From the NCBI GenBank assembly GCA_033239525.1, contig BSYO01000004.1, positions 11,198,037-11,262,036 of the forward strand: DNA of 64,000 bases. Direction: 5' to 3'. Below are positions 46,870 to 57,854 of this stretch, piece by piece; the first letter of the stretch is position 1, and each line of letters starts with the position of its first letter. Below the pieces are notes generated by a model. The model worked only from the letters and a program-made list of their open reading frames with translations. It ran no database searches and was not told where the DNA came from. Origin of the DNA: Nepenthes gracilis. Its lineage: Eukaryota > Streptophyta > Magnoliopsida > Caryophyllales > Nepenthaceae. The position numbers were made by a program, and so were the translations under genes.

Positions 46870-47245
46870 GAACGCATGCATCTCCAAACCTCACCGACTT
46901 CGCAAATCCCTACCGCAGCGGAAGTAAGGCGACAATCCTTCCATTACTCTCGTCACCGATGTTCTCACCGGCCAAGCAACTATGCGCGTGGTCTAGGGCC
47001 ATGTCGCGCTTTACGAGCCAAGAACAAGCTTCAATTGGCCGAGGGCACTATTCAACAACCAGAGCGATTGAGCGATCCCTTTTGAAATTTGGGGGCGTTG
47101 CAACGATATGGTCGTCTCTTGGATCCAAAACCGATTAGCTGCCCGATTAAAGCTAGCGTTGTCTTCGTCGATGATGCCTTGAGCTCTGGAGCGAACCGCG
47201 GCAGTTTACTGTGAGCGGGCCGCAGTTTTCCGATTGAAGAAATCA
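46870..47245 (+). pseudogene. copia-type gag N-terminal relic (different lineage)
   Basis: Pieces in three frames give DNPSITLVTDVLTG, AWSRAMSR, ALRAKNKLQLAEGTIQQPE and WGRCNDMVVSWIQN, then VFRLKK. This is the order of blocks in the Retrotran_gag_3/UBN2 type of copia gag or of plant proteins derived from it. Frameshifts between all blocks make it a pseudogene. It is cut off at about 47250 by the start of the duplicated Tat segment. It differs in lineage from copia elements 1-3. Confidence 0.65.
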
Positions 47246-47252
47246 GCATTTT

Positions 47253-48480
47253 GGTATATTCTGTGTCCTTAGTGGGCTATTCATTAGGAATTGATGTCGT
47301 GGTCTCGATGATAAAGTCGGCCAAAACCTGCTCTTTGATGGTTGGTTCAGGTCGGAATTCAATATCGAACTCTCCCAACTCAATTGCCCACTTAACCAAC
47401 CGTTCGAAAATGTCGGGTTTCTAGATTGTACTCTTAAGTGGCTAGTCGGTCAAAATGACTACGCGATGAGCCTGGAAGTAGGTCTCAGTTTTCGAACAGA
47501 AAAGACAAGTGCCAAGACTAATTTCTCTATGCGTGGGTAGCACTTCTCTGTGCCGGTGAACATCTTGCTCACATAGTAGACCGGCCGCTGAGAGTCGGAG
47601 TCCTGGCTTATGAGGATAGAGTTGATGGCCACCTCCGACACTGCTAAGTAGAAGTACAGCTCTTCTCCGTCCTTAGGTGACATCAGCTACGGCGGACTGC
47701 CTAGGTACTGATTCAATTTGTCGAAGGCAGCCTGGTATTTTACAATCCACTGAAATCCATTTGCTTTTGTCTCCCTCAGAGTATTGAAGAAATGTTAGTA
47801 CTTGTCCCCCGACTTGGCCAAGAAGTGGGACAATGCTACCAGTCGTCCAATTAGCCTCTAGACATTTTTGACACTTCACAGTGGGGTCATATCCGTGAGG
47901 ACCTTGATCTTCTTCGGGTTTTCCTCGATCCCTTGTTGAGAAATGATGAAACCCAAGAACTTTCACACGGACACTCCAAAGACGTACTGAATGATTTAAC
48001 TTTATTTGGTGCATGCGGAGTACCTCGAAGGACTCAATCAGATCGCGAATATAGTCATTAGTGGTTTTGACGAGCATGTCATCGATGTACACCTCCATAT
48101 TGCGGCTGATCTGCTTTTCAAATATCTTGTTCACAAGCCTCTGATAAATGGCACCCGCGTTCTTCAGATCAATTGGTATTTATAGCAGTAGGTGCCTTGA
48201 TCCGTCATGAATGAGATGTGCTCCTCGTCTTCTAAGCTCATCCAGATCTTATTATAGCCCGAGTACATGTCCATGAAGATCAACAGCTAGTGTCCAGATG
48301 TTAAGTCCACCAACAAGTCAATCTTAGGTAAAGGAAACCTGTCTTTTGGGTAGGTTTTATTAACGTCGGTGAAGTCGACACACATTTACCATTTTTTATT
48401 ACTTTTCTTTATTAAGACGATGTCAGAGAGTCAATCTAGGTACTGGACCTCTTTGATGAAGCCAGCGTCTGACAACTTCT
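47253..48480 (-). pseudogene. Tat RT and RNase H, duplicate copy, broken
   Basis: RNase H part at 47459-47683: LYFYLAVSEVAINSILISQD and RYPRIEKLVLALV-like (one change, CYPRIEK). RT part at 47673-48134: YIDDMLVKTTNDYIRDLIES (catalytic YIDD intact), then a frameshift near KLNHS. The N-terminal RT continues to about 48480 with stops. It is truncated at 47253 by the duplication breakpoint. Confidence 0.8.
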
Positions 48481-49300
48481 TCACTTCCTCCCAGATGGCG
48501 ATGAATTTCTCCATGGAATGGTTCCTACGCTTCTGCCCGATGGGCTTACGGTCGGGATCAAAACCCAACTTGTGGACCATTATTCTGGCTGGAATCCTAA
48601 GCATGTTGACAGTAGTCCATGCGAAAATATCAGCGTTCTGTCGTTAGAACGTTATCAGCTCGTCACGTAGTGTCCCGATAAGTGAACTCCCAATCTGTAT
48701 GCACCTCTCCGAGTCCTTCGGATTCAGTGGAATTAGATCGGTTACCTCACCAGATTATGTCTGTTACAAGGTTGCTTCATCTAGATGGTCAAGCTATCCT
48801 ACCATGTTTATACTGCCACTCGAAGCGATCTAGAACATGTAATATGTCTGCCCAGTGACTTGATCACCCAACACTTCGCTAATACCGTATGCTGTTGGAA
48901 ACTTCATTTTGAGATGTGGTATGGAAGTGATGACTCCAAGTGCTATTAGGCCTGGGCAGCCTAATATAGCGTTGTATACAAATGGCAAGTCAACGACTAA
49001 GAAGGTGAGTGTGCAACTTTCATTCTTGGGTATGTGCTCAAGGCGATCTTCAACTGGATCGTTCCTTGAACGGCCACTAGTTTGTTGTCAAGGCCATTGA
49101 GGGAGCCTTCGACATGTTTTAATTGACTCTTTTTTAAACCAAAATTAAAAAATGTATCAAAATAAAGTAAATCTTGGGAACTTTCATTATCTATAAAAAT
49201 TCATTTTAGTTGGTAATCGACGCTACCGTTTGAAATGAGTGTGGATATAACAAAGGGATCTGCATGGGAGGAGATTACATGGCTTATGTCATTATCACTA
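48481..49300 (-). pseudogene. Tat protease and linker, duplicate copy, broken
   Basis: Aligns with 42371-43141. The protease frame is interrupted here by small indels near 49020 and by stops, whereas in the other copy it stays open for 152 codons. The YNAILG(C/H)P-like block is readable near 48960. Confidence 0.65.
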
Positions 49301-50533
49301 AAGCAAATGACGTTGTCTTTTGTGCACTACTTCTTCCGCCCAATCTGCTGCTCATTGTGTTTTGCTAGGGTCTTAACCGGCCGGATTGTAATCATATTGA
49401 CCATTTCAACCGCAACCCGATTTCAAGGTTGGGAAGTCTTTGGTCCTTCCCCGCCTGAGGTGCCAGAGCTTGTCTAGGGTTTCCGACGAACCTGGTGAAA
49501 TGGCCCCTCTGGATGAGCTCCTTGATCTTCCATTGAAGCGTCTTGCAATCTTCCACGGAGTGTCCAGAAATTTGATGAAAATCGTAATACTTGGTTAGAT
49601 TTCCTTTCTCCCCTTTCTTAAGTAGTTTTGGCCAGTTAAGGAACTTATCCCCACGGATCTATATGAGGACGTTGGGGCGCGTGTCAGTTAGGGGTAACAG
49701 GTTGATTGGCCCGTAATCCCTTCGTTCTAATGCCCGGTCTTATGCTGCTTCCTGCGGGAGTAATCACTGTCGTTGTGCTTCCTCTTTTCCTCAGTTGGAA
49801 AAGAGCGAAGCTGTTCAATCATTTTAGGACAATTAGCCTCGTTAGCCTTTTCGGTTACTTTGTAGGTTTTTGTAATAGATTCCACCTCCCGGAAGGCTTG
49901 TGGATTCTTATATGCTAGATGCCTAAAGAAGTCCTCATGCGTTAAGGTAAAGATGAAGTTTTCAAACTTCATCTCTTTCATAAGTCTGTGAATCCTTCTG
50001 GCCTTCGTCACAAAACAATCCAAAAACTTTCTCGAATTTTCTTCCTACTTCTATTTGATATGAGAGAGATGTCATGGTTGTTTTTCTTCCCGGCGGCTGA
50101 AAGCGTATTACGCTAAGAAGAGATTAATGAGCTCTCGGAAGCTCTGGATCGAATATGACGAGAGACAATAGAACCAAATGCAGGCATCTCCATTCAGCGT
50201 AAGAGGGAAGTAACGGCATATCACTGCATCCTCCAACCCCTGGAGACACAGATGAGTGTGGATGTGATTTAGGTGATCCATAGGATCAGCACTCCCATCG
50301 TAAGAGTTAAGGGCTGGCATCTTGAACTTTGCCGGCAATGGGCAATTCAAGATTTGTGTTGGGTAGGAAAATCTATCCAGATCCACGGTGTGTTCATCAT
50401 CCTTGAACATGCGGTTCAAAATCTTCTCTACCCTTGAATATGTTCGACTAGCATTGCCAATCCTTTTAGAGTTAAGGTAGGTTATCAACTCCGTTCTTTC
50501 TCCGACGTGGCGAGTAGCGGTGACTCTTTGCAC
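49301..50533 (-). pseudogene. Tat gag, duplicate copy, broken
   Basis: Open stretch at 50108-50533 (141 codons): SRVEKILNRMFKDDEHTVD, PAKFKMPALNSYDGSADPMD, ICRYFPLTLNGDACIWF. Then 49727-50023: MDCFVTKARRIHRLMKEMKF and AYKNPQAFREVESITKTYKV. The last 35 residues are missing from the other copy, so this version is closer to the ancestor. The zinc-knuckle-like end at about 49450-49640 is frameshifted. Confidence 0.78.
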
Positions 50534-51048
50534 CTACAAGTAGATTTAACGATCACGAGGCTCCCTCCACAGGCGATGCGGTCTCCACGAGCACCGGGAT
50601 TCCTCCATTCTTGACTCTCATCAGTCCCTCATCCAAACGTCCTTGAAGCTTGGACTCTGAGCTTGTGAGGCCTCCGAGTTTTAATGTCGCCTTGCTTCTG
50701 GTCTTCTTGGATGGTTTCTTCTTCTTTGGCCTCCTCTCTTGGAGGACGGCGGGCCCGCCTGGATGGAGAATTTTGCTTTTTCTTTTCCCGGCGACTCGGA
50801 GTATTCAGGCGTTTGATTCATATTACACATTGTTTTGCAGGTTAAAAAAAATTGGCGGAGTACTCCGTTAACAGAGTTGCTAGTAGAGTGGTCCTAGTCG
50901 GGTGTGGCCGTGTCTCTTGTCGGACTGCTGGCTTGTACTCTAGTGTTCACCATTTTAAAGGATGAAATTGATTATAGAATTGAGCAGGGAAGTCGTTGCA
51001 GGAACGATGGTAGGCTTTTCCAAACGTTTTTTCCACAACAGTAGCTAA
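50534..51048 (-). other. Tat leader and decayed primer site, duplicate copy
   Basis: Aligns with 44331-44818. The primer site that reads TGGCGCCGCTTG in the other copy has changed to TTAGCTACTGTTG here. No gene. Confidence 0.6.
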
Positions 51049-52017
51049 TGATACGTCCTGAATCTAAACTTTGAATAGATTCGGAGTCAAGTCAGTCTGG
51101 TACGAGTCAAAGCTTCATCCGTCGATTTTGGATCCTACACACCACAACTATGAATAGGAGGTCAAGTGACGGTGGGATGTTATCCTACCGAAAATACTTC
51201 GACGTTTAAATCAGTAAACAACCTTCAAAATAAGAAGGTGGATGCAATGACCTGCGATGTACGGATACGATAAGTGTTTATAACATGGTGATACTCTCGT
51301 AAGCAGAGAGGTTTTTGTTACTTGTAAGTAGCGAAATCTCTAAGTACTGTGTTCCCTAAGAATGTAGTAGCAAAAAGAGTGTGAGAGAGAGCGCTAGAAT
51401 GCTGAAAGCGTGAGAGGTTTTGTTATATAGGGCTTTTGTAGGCAAATGATAACGTGTCTTGGAGTGAAAACTCCATAACCTTTTATAACTATTGTGCTGC
51501 GATGCCTTCCTTTTATAGAAGCAATTGGTTCCCGTGCTCTACTGGGATCACTGTCTTTTTTGGCTTGGAGCCCCTATGGCAGTAATAGTTACTAAATTGA
51601 TTGCTTTTCTTCTATATTCTGTAACCACTGGAGTTTTCAGCAAATAGGGAAAGGTTTCTGACACATTCCTTTAAAGAAGCGCATTGAATTTGCTAATGAC
51701 TATTACCATAGAAATTATATTCTGTGAAGAGTGCGAAATCAAATGAGAAGACCGTTGCTAGTTGAGGATGAACGTGTGAGCTAAATTGGGCTTGGCCCAC
51801 TTGGAGCCTGGTCTTCAGATGATCAACCGGTCATACTTCTAGTCAGCCAGGCGTTGGCCAATCCAGAACAAATTGCCCATCCTTTTCTTGAAACTCCCCA
51901 CTCATCGGGCTTTTATCACATCAACGTTGGCGTTAGCGTACATCTAGGCAAATGGTTAGTTATTGTTTTGAGTTACTCCTTTTTTACGCTTGAGTTCATT
52001 TATTGGCGTCTGTATCG
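51049..52017 (-). repeat. Tat LTR, duplicate copy
   Basis: 969 bp, TGATACGTCCTG to CTGTATCG, aligned end to end with 44819-45788. The terminal CA is mutated to CG. It is followed by ATATC at 52018, as in the original. Confidence 0.88.
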
Positions 52018-52327
52018 ATATCATTTTGCTTTGATTTAAAAAGGTATCAAATGATGAATTTAATTTTCAATTACCTACTGATAAATTGGACCAATATACA
52101 TAAAAAATGTTTAAAAATTAATTTAAAATGGACAAAATAATTTTGATTGCTTCACCGCGGTATTAGTAAAATCCATTAACTATTAGTCTTGCTGGCAGTT
52201 TGATTGCATACAATTGACAAATCAATTAGATTGGCATTGAAAATTTACCTTTTATATATCCTTATCGCACATTAAATATGTATGTCATTTTATTTATTTA
52301 TTTATTTATATTAATAAATTTATATTG
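52018..52327. repeat. Duplicated flank (copy of 45789-46088)
   Basis: Begins ATATCATTTTG and ends in the same TTTA microsatellite and ATTAATAAATTTATAT as 46088. Homology stops there, which marks the right breakpoint of the duplication. Confidence 0.88.
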
Positions 52328-52392
52328 ATGTTTGACAATGGAGAAAGATGCGCACCTCGACAGATGTTTGACAATGGAGAAAGATGCGCACC
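52327..52392. repeat. 30-bp direct repeat at the duplication breakpoint
   Basis: A 30-bp unit (GATGTTTGACAATGG...GATGCGCACC) occurs at 52327-52356 and again at 52363-52392, identical, with six bases between. It starts at the right breakpoint of the segmental duplication. A similar CAATGGAAGAAGATGATGCG occurs at 46458 in the spacer. Confidence 0.9.
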
Positions 52393-53330
52393 GACGAGCT
52401 CATAGCATAATTATATATATATATAATGAAGGAATTATTTTCCAATCCTTATAATTTAGTTTAACAACTCAAAATAAATTCAGAGTTTATGATTGTGTTT
52501 AAAAGAATCAAACTATTATTCATTAACTTCATATTTTTGAAGTCTTCTGCATTAACTATATTATTGATATATTTTATCGAAGAGATCTTATATTTTTACA
52601 AAAGAAAAGTGTCAATGTAGTTATAGAGTCACTGCTAAGTGAACTACTGATCATGGGTTTAATTCATAATAATAATATATTGCATGATATTAGGTATGAC
52701 TGCATATAATCGACCACCCATAAAAAAAAATAGAGCTCCTTAAAAAATTTCACATAGAGCAAAAAATTTATGTTTTAGATCGTCTCTTTAATTTGTCATT
52801 CCTCAATATGCTCTTGGGTCATCTGATAATTTTCATAGGTGGACCACTCTTTAGCTGTGTTGGGTGAGGCAATTTTTGGAGTAAGTACCTCATGCTGTCG
52901 AATACTATTCTGCTAAAGTTTGAGGTCATCGTACCCTTAAGATTCCTTGAGTTGGAGGGCTATGGCTGTCCTCTATATTAATAGGGAATTGCGTATGACA
53001 CAATAATTTCAAGGATATAATGGTGGCTAATGACAATCAATTAGGTGCTAAAATATCCAGTCATTTATTTGTTTAAACATTGGACTTAACTTTGCTTTCT
53101 CCTCAACCTCTTAATTAAGTTTAACTTATATCAAGTTATTTAAACTTCTAATGAAATGGTTGATTTGAGGAGTTGGGTTATACTCTTTTTAGATATTAGG
53201 TTTTTTTTATTTTAACTGTGATTAATACCATTTTAATAATAATATAAAGTAAACATTGAGATAATACTTTAATATGCCATTTTAATTTTAAACTTTTATA
53301 TTGTAAGGAAAGATTTAATGTTTCCTTTTT
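52393..53330. other. A+T-rich DNA, no gene seen
   Basis: Includes a short TA run near 52420. No open frame or motif worth naming. Confidence 0.5.
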
Positions 53331-53876
53331 TTAGGGGCACAGCAATGCGAGAGGGCGTCTTAGCACATACGACGCTCAACAGTAGCCATTAAATTTAATT
53401 CAACAATTGCCATTTTATAATTACCCTTTTTTTCTTTCATTGAAAAAAACCGAGCTCACAACTCTATCTCTCTCCCTCTTCTTCTCCTTTCAATGTCATT
53501 AGCCATTTCTCTTCCTCCCTAGATACAGAATTGACAAACTGAATCAAGTTCACCATAAATGTCGCAACGGCAGAGGAGTTAGCATTTGAAATCCTATCGT
53601 CTTCACCACGGTAATCGACGGTCTACCCCTAGACAACGTTGCCAAGCGACAACACCACTGTCGAAGCAGCTTGTCGTTTAATGGAAAGTGAAGGAATAGG
53701 AGGGGTCACCCCTTTTTCAAAACTGTGGCCATTGCAATAGATTTGCTAGCTCACTTTCTTCACATTATGGTTTTTTTTATTAATAAATGGGAAAAACAGC
53801 AGTCGTTGGATTAAATCCAACAGCTTCCGTTGAGTGTCATACACTTTGTGACACTAAGGGGTGTCGCAATGCCCCT
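53331..53876. mobile_element. MITE/MULE-like element with 60-bp inverted ends
   Basis: The left end reads TAGGGGCACAGCAATGCGA...CATACGACGCTCAACAGTAGC. The right end read on the other strand is CGAGGGGCATTGCGACA...GTATGACACTCAACGGAAGC. The ends are related to those of the 215-bp element at 19749. The flanks (TTTCCTTTTTT and TTGTTTTTTGA) could be a worn target duplication. The interior includes CT-rich and G+C-richer sequence (53520-53690) that may be a captured gene scrap; no frame is recognisable. Confidence 0.5.
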
Positions 53877-54573
53877 CGATTGTTTTTTGAGGACAGACTT
53901 AAATGCTATATTCTTTGATCCTGAAAATTGAAATGTGATCAACCTACATTGGGTATAATTTTTTGTATAACTAGACTTGAATAAATTTAAACAAAAACAA
54001 GTGAAATTAAATTTTGGGGAAATCATATGAAATTTAGTGGACATCTAAATAACAACGGTCGCTAAATTCAATCCAAGAATAAAACTGATTGAATTACCAC
54101 TCAAAATTTTTTATGTGGCTAGTGTCGGAGTGGCTAAGAGTAAAACTACAGTTGTTTAAAGATAGAATTCAGCTTAATTGTAGCTAGAAGCCAGAGAACT
54201 AATTTTCCTTGGTGGGTCAGTTTTTATTTATAAATCGATTCCAAGTGTGAGCTGGAGATGGAGAGAACTAATTTGCCTATAAATACCGAGATATATCGAA
54301 TGATAAACCACATGAAATTGAGAGAGAGTTAAAAGAGAAAAAAGAAGAAACAAAACAAAAGAGAAAGAAGAGATTGAGTAACAGACTTCGGTAAACCATT
54401 TCATAATCTGACTTTATTCTATATTCCTAATATTGTCTAGTTTTTAACATAATTACTCGGAGCTGTCAAACGTCTCAAACTAAGTTGAATTTGTTTAAAT
54501 TATAGAGGTTGTCCAAGGTTCATGGTTTTACTGAAATTATCTGATTTGAAGATGAAATTATAGTTATAGATTT
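53877..54573. other. Intergenic DNA with promoter-like patch
   Basis: A TATA-like CCTATAAATACC near 54278 is followed by a GA-rich leader-like stretch (54320-54375), as in a plant promoter or LTR. No coding sequence follows before the solo LTR at 54579. Confidence 0.35.
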
Positions 54574-54578
54574 AAATT

Positions 54579-55386
54579 TGATGCGACTTTAGATTCAAAT
54601 TATTGAACGAATTAGGGTGTTGCCTTAATTCGAGAGTCCGACTAAAAACAGATCCGATCTTCATTATATTGAATCTGAATTCTACATACCACAACAAACG
54701 AATAAAAGGTAAAATAAATACGGGACTCGTTCCTCGATATATTTCCAACACTCAAATTAATAATCTTTCTATATTGAAAAGAAAGATAGAAGGATGTGAA
54801 TGCAATGATGCTAGAGTAGGGATTGAGCGTTTGATGGAGGTTCGGACTCTAATGAGTGTACTCAAAAGGGTAAACGGTTTGTTAGGAGTTGTACTTGTAG
54901 GGATAATAGCTTTAAGAGTGAGATGCACTTGTCATGAGAGTGGCTTTTACTTGTCTGAATATTCTTCTAATCGAGGTCCCCCTTTTCCCATGGAGGAAAT
55001 GATATATTTATAGTGTGAGTACAGATCTAACCGTCCTTAGACATTATGGCTCTACAATTATGATGAGAGTTACTTATATAACTGCCGCTTGCATTTAATG
55101 TTTAAATAATTATGAGAGATGTTATACTTGTAACCGTCACTTTTATTTATCGGTTGGACTGTCACAATTTCTGGCCATTGAATTTGGTGTGATAACCGTC
55201 AGAACAGTCCATGGTTATCCATAAATGCTCACTTATTATTGAATGGTTTCGGATCAAACCGCCTGGGTCCGCATCACACCATTTGGATCATGGGTTTAAA
55301 GGACTTCTGTTGGACTGTCGTTATTTGGATCATTCTTTCTTCAGCGTTTAGAATTCTAGACCGACCCATGGATTGCCGCCCGATCA
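54579..55386 (-). repeat. Solo LTR, diverged Tat-type, TSD AAATT
   Basis: 808 bp, TGATGCGACTTTAG to GCCCGATCA, flanked by perfect AAATT at 54574-54578 and 55387-55391. The first 200 bp share order and wording with the Tat LTR (GATTCAAA..TTGAA, then TTCTACATACCACAAC), but it is much diverged: an older relative. A minus-strand TATA-like CTATAAATATA lies near 55000-55010. An ORF at 54603-55013 inside it is accidental. Confidence 0.75.
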
Positions 55387-55391
55387 AAATT

Positions 55392-57850
55392 TTATGATTA
55401 CATGACTTTATTAAGATCATATCTAATAATTTTAAATTTTTGATTATCAATAAATAAGTTGAATCTAAGCAAATTTAATAAATAAAGCTATGATTCGAGC
55501 TAGCATTTGAATGTCTTTCAAGTGCCACTATGTGAATGTCTAATGTTCAAATAACATTAGAACGATATTTGAATGTCAAAATAAGAATTTACAAATGCCA
55601 ATTTGTTTGAATTAATTTTATTAGAAATGTTGTCATCAACGTATTAACATTTGATCATAATGACATTTTCTTATTCCATATCACATTCCCACCTCAATTA
55701 TTGATATAACCAAACTTGGTAGGATGCTGTTGACGAATACATATAAAAATAACATATAATTACTTGTGTATGGATCTTCAATATTCTGTATTATGGTCTA
55801 ATATAGTACAATACTTATTTTGTATTTTGTAAATTTTATAAAGAAAAATACATAAAGACACTAAAAAAATTAAGAAGATAAATTCCAAGAATCTCTCACA
55901 TAATTTATATTATCTGATGTTATAGTCAGTTTAATAGTCTTGAGAATGTGTGTTTTATATAATTATATATATTTCTTATAGAATATATATATATTGTGAC
56001 ATGATATGAATATTTGATATTTAGTGTTTAATAAGACTGATCAACCTACAAAAATGTGATGAGAACCTCTCGCCTTGCCCTATGGGGTGGTGAAGTGTAG
56101 TCCTAGAAAAGAATTGTACCACACTAATTGACAAATTAATTCATTAGTCTTATATTACAATAATGAAATATCATCATCGTAAATTCTTCTAATTGAGACC
56201 TATCAGATGCGGCAAGACCATGTATAACCTATGGAACTCATGGATATAAGTTGATTCATATGGTGCATTTGGTTTGTCATATGTTGTATCTAACACTTTT
56301 CACCCATGATTTATTACATGATGTATTGAATTCTATATATGTTAACCTCTTTTATTTTGTTATTCTAATTATCAGATTATTTACTATGTTATTGATTTAT
56401 CGATGTTTATCCCTTTAATTTTCATATCGGCCTATGTGACCACACCTAAGTAATGACATCCGATCAAGCATGAGTGTGTGACATTATTTCTAATTCAATT
56501 ATTGATGAATATCTTGCATCATTATAGTTTGAATCATGAAAATAAATTGCAACCATGGAATGAAATATATAGTCTAATTCTCAAAAAAAAAAAAAAAAAC
56601 TATAATGAAACTTGAATTTAAGAAGGTTTTGTTAAGCTCTTGGATGGTTGTGCTTAGTCTTTTTTGTAGAGTTATTTGCCCGATGATGAACCATTGGCAC
56701 CTTCCTTATTTAAGGCTCCTTGCACTCAAAAGATATTCTAAGGATAAAAAACCATCCACTAGCTATAGAGCTCTAATAAGATGCTAATAAAATATACTAT
56801 AAAATAATAAATAATAGTTGTATTTAATTTTAAAAGAGTTTTAAAAGTACAAGACGCTAAAATTAGTATTAACATAAAACATTTGATTAAGATTAGGGAA
56901 CTTGAGAGTTTGATAGCATTATTGAAAAGAAAAATTAAAATATATTTGTATTTTTCTATATTTTTAATACAATTTTTTTAGGTATATCCTTACAATGTAT
57001 AATTGTACAATGGTATGATACATCATATTATTCAATAATGCTAATTAATTGTTAAACAATAAGCTATCATCACAAGTATCAATAACAAATAAAATGTAAT
57101 ATAAATATTGAGAAAGATTAGTATAGTTTTATTGGATCTTCAAAAATTTCAAAACAGATATTCGAGTCTAGAAGCCTTTAAAGTTCTGTGCTGTATGGAC
57201 ATTGGAGTTCTAGTAGAATTGGATATTCTCAAGTAGATAAAGCAAGATCCGTGAGAAGTTTAAAAAATGTGTGTTTCCGTTGTTAGGAGCAAATTTGAAC
57301 CATTTTTTCAGTAGAGTTTACATGTTACGACTAGATCGGATAAAATTTAGCATGTGCTTATTTTCTAAGTTGTAAGTTAACTTTTACTAACAAGTTTATT
57401 CTTTTTTGATTTGAGAAGACATGTGATTTTTCTCTAAAATATATTGATTATTAAGTTTTTTTTCTTTGCTGCTAATCTCTATGTGTTTTAATTTGCTGCA
57501 CTCGATAAATGTATTGTCATAACCCCATTTCAAATATCAAAATAATTGTGGCTTACAAATATAAATCTAGACTGAAATATGACATAAAATTTCATTAGTG
57601 AATCCATTTCAAAAATAAACACATTATCCTACAAACTTAACTTGTTAAAAAATATAAGGGTAAATTAATACAATAAATAAAAATCTTTCATAAAATGCTC
57701 ACCTATAATTCATTCAAACTTGACCTCTAAAGTAATACATGTTTATTATATAAATATAATTCATACCAAGTTATCATTACAACGATACAAAAGGCTAAAG
57801 TGGTATACCGTCCCTCAACCATGCTATGACAATTATACACATCCAAAATG
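55392..57850. other. A+T-rich intergenic DNA, no gene seen
   Basis: An A-run of about 17 at 56583 and scattered short frames (for example 56605-56787) without motifs. Nothing supports a gene or a named repeat. Confidence 0.5.
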
Positions 57851-57854
57851 TTTA

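Larger units (their letters stand above)
47253..52017 (-). mobile_element. Partial Tat element: duplicate of 41112-45788
   Basis: Same order as the complete element (RNase H, RT, protease, gag, leader, 5' LTR) but it stops inside RNase H at about 47253. Integrase, the 3' region and the 3' LTR are absent. The right flank (52018-52327) matches the flank of the complete element, so this copy arose by duplication of a chromosome segment. Confidence 0.88.

Noticed and set aside
54603..55013. 136-codon ORF on the plus strand
   Set aside because: It lies inside a solo LTR with a matching TSD; chance reading frame.
56583..56599. A-run that could mark a LINE or SINE 3' end
   Set aside because: No Pol III boxes, no reverse transcriptase sequence and no convincing target duplication upstream.
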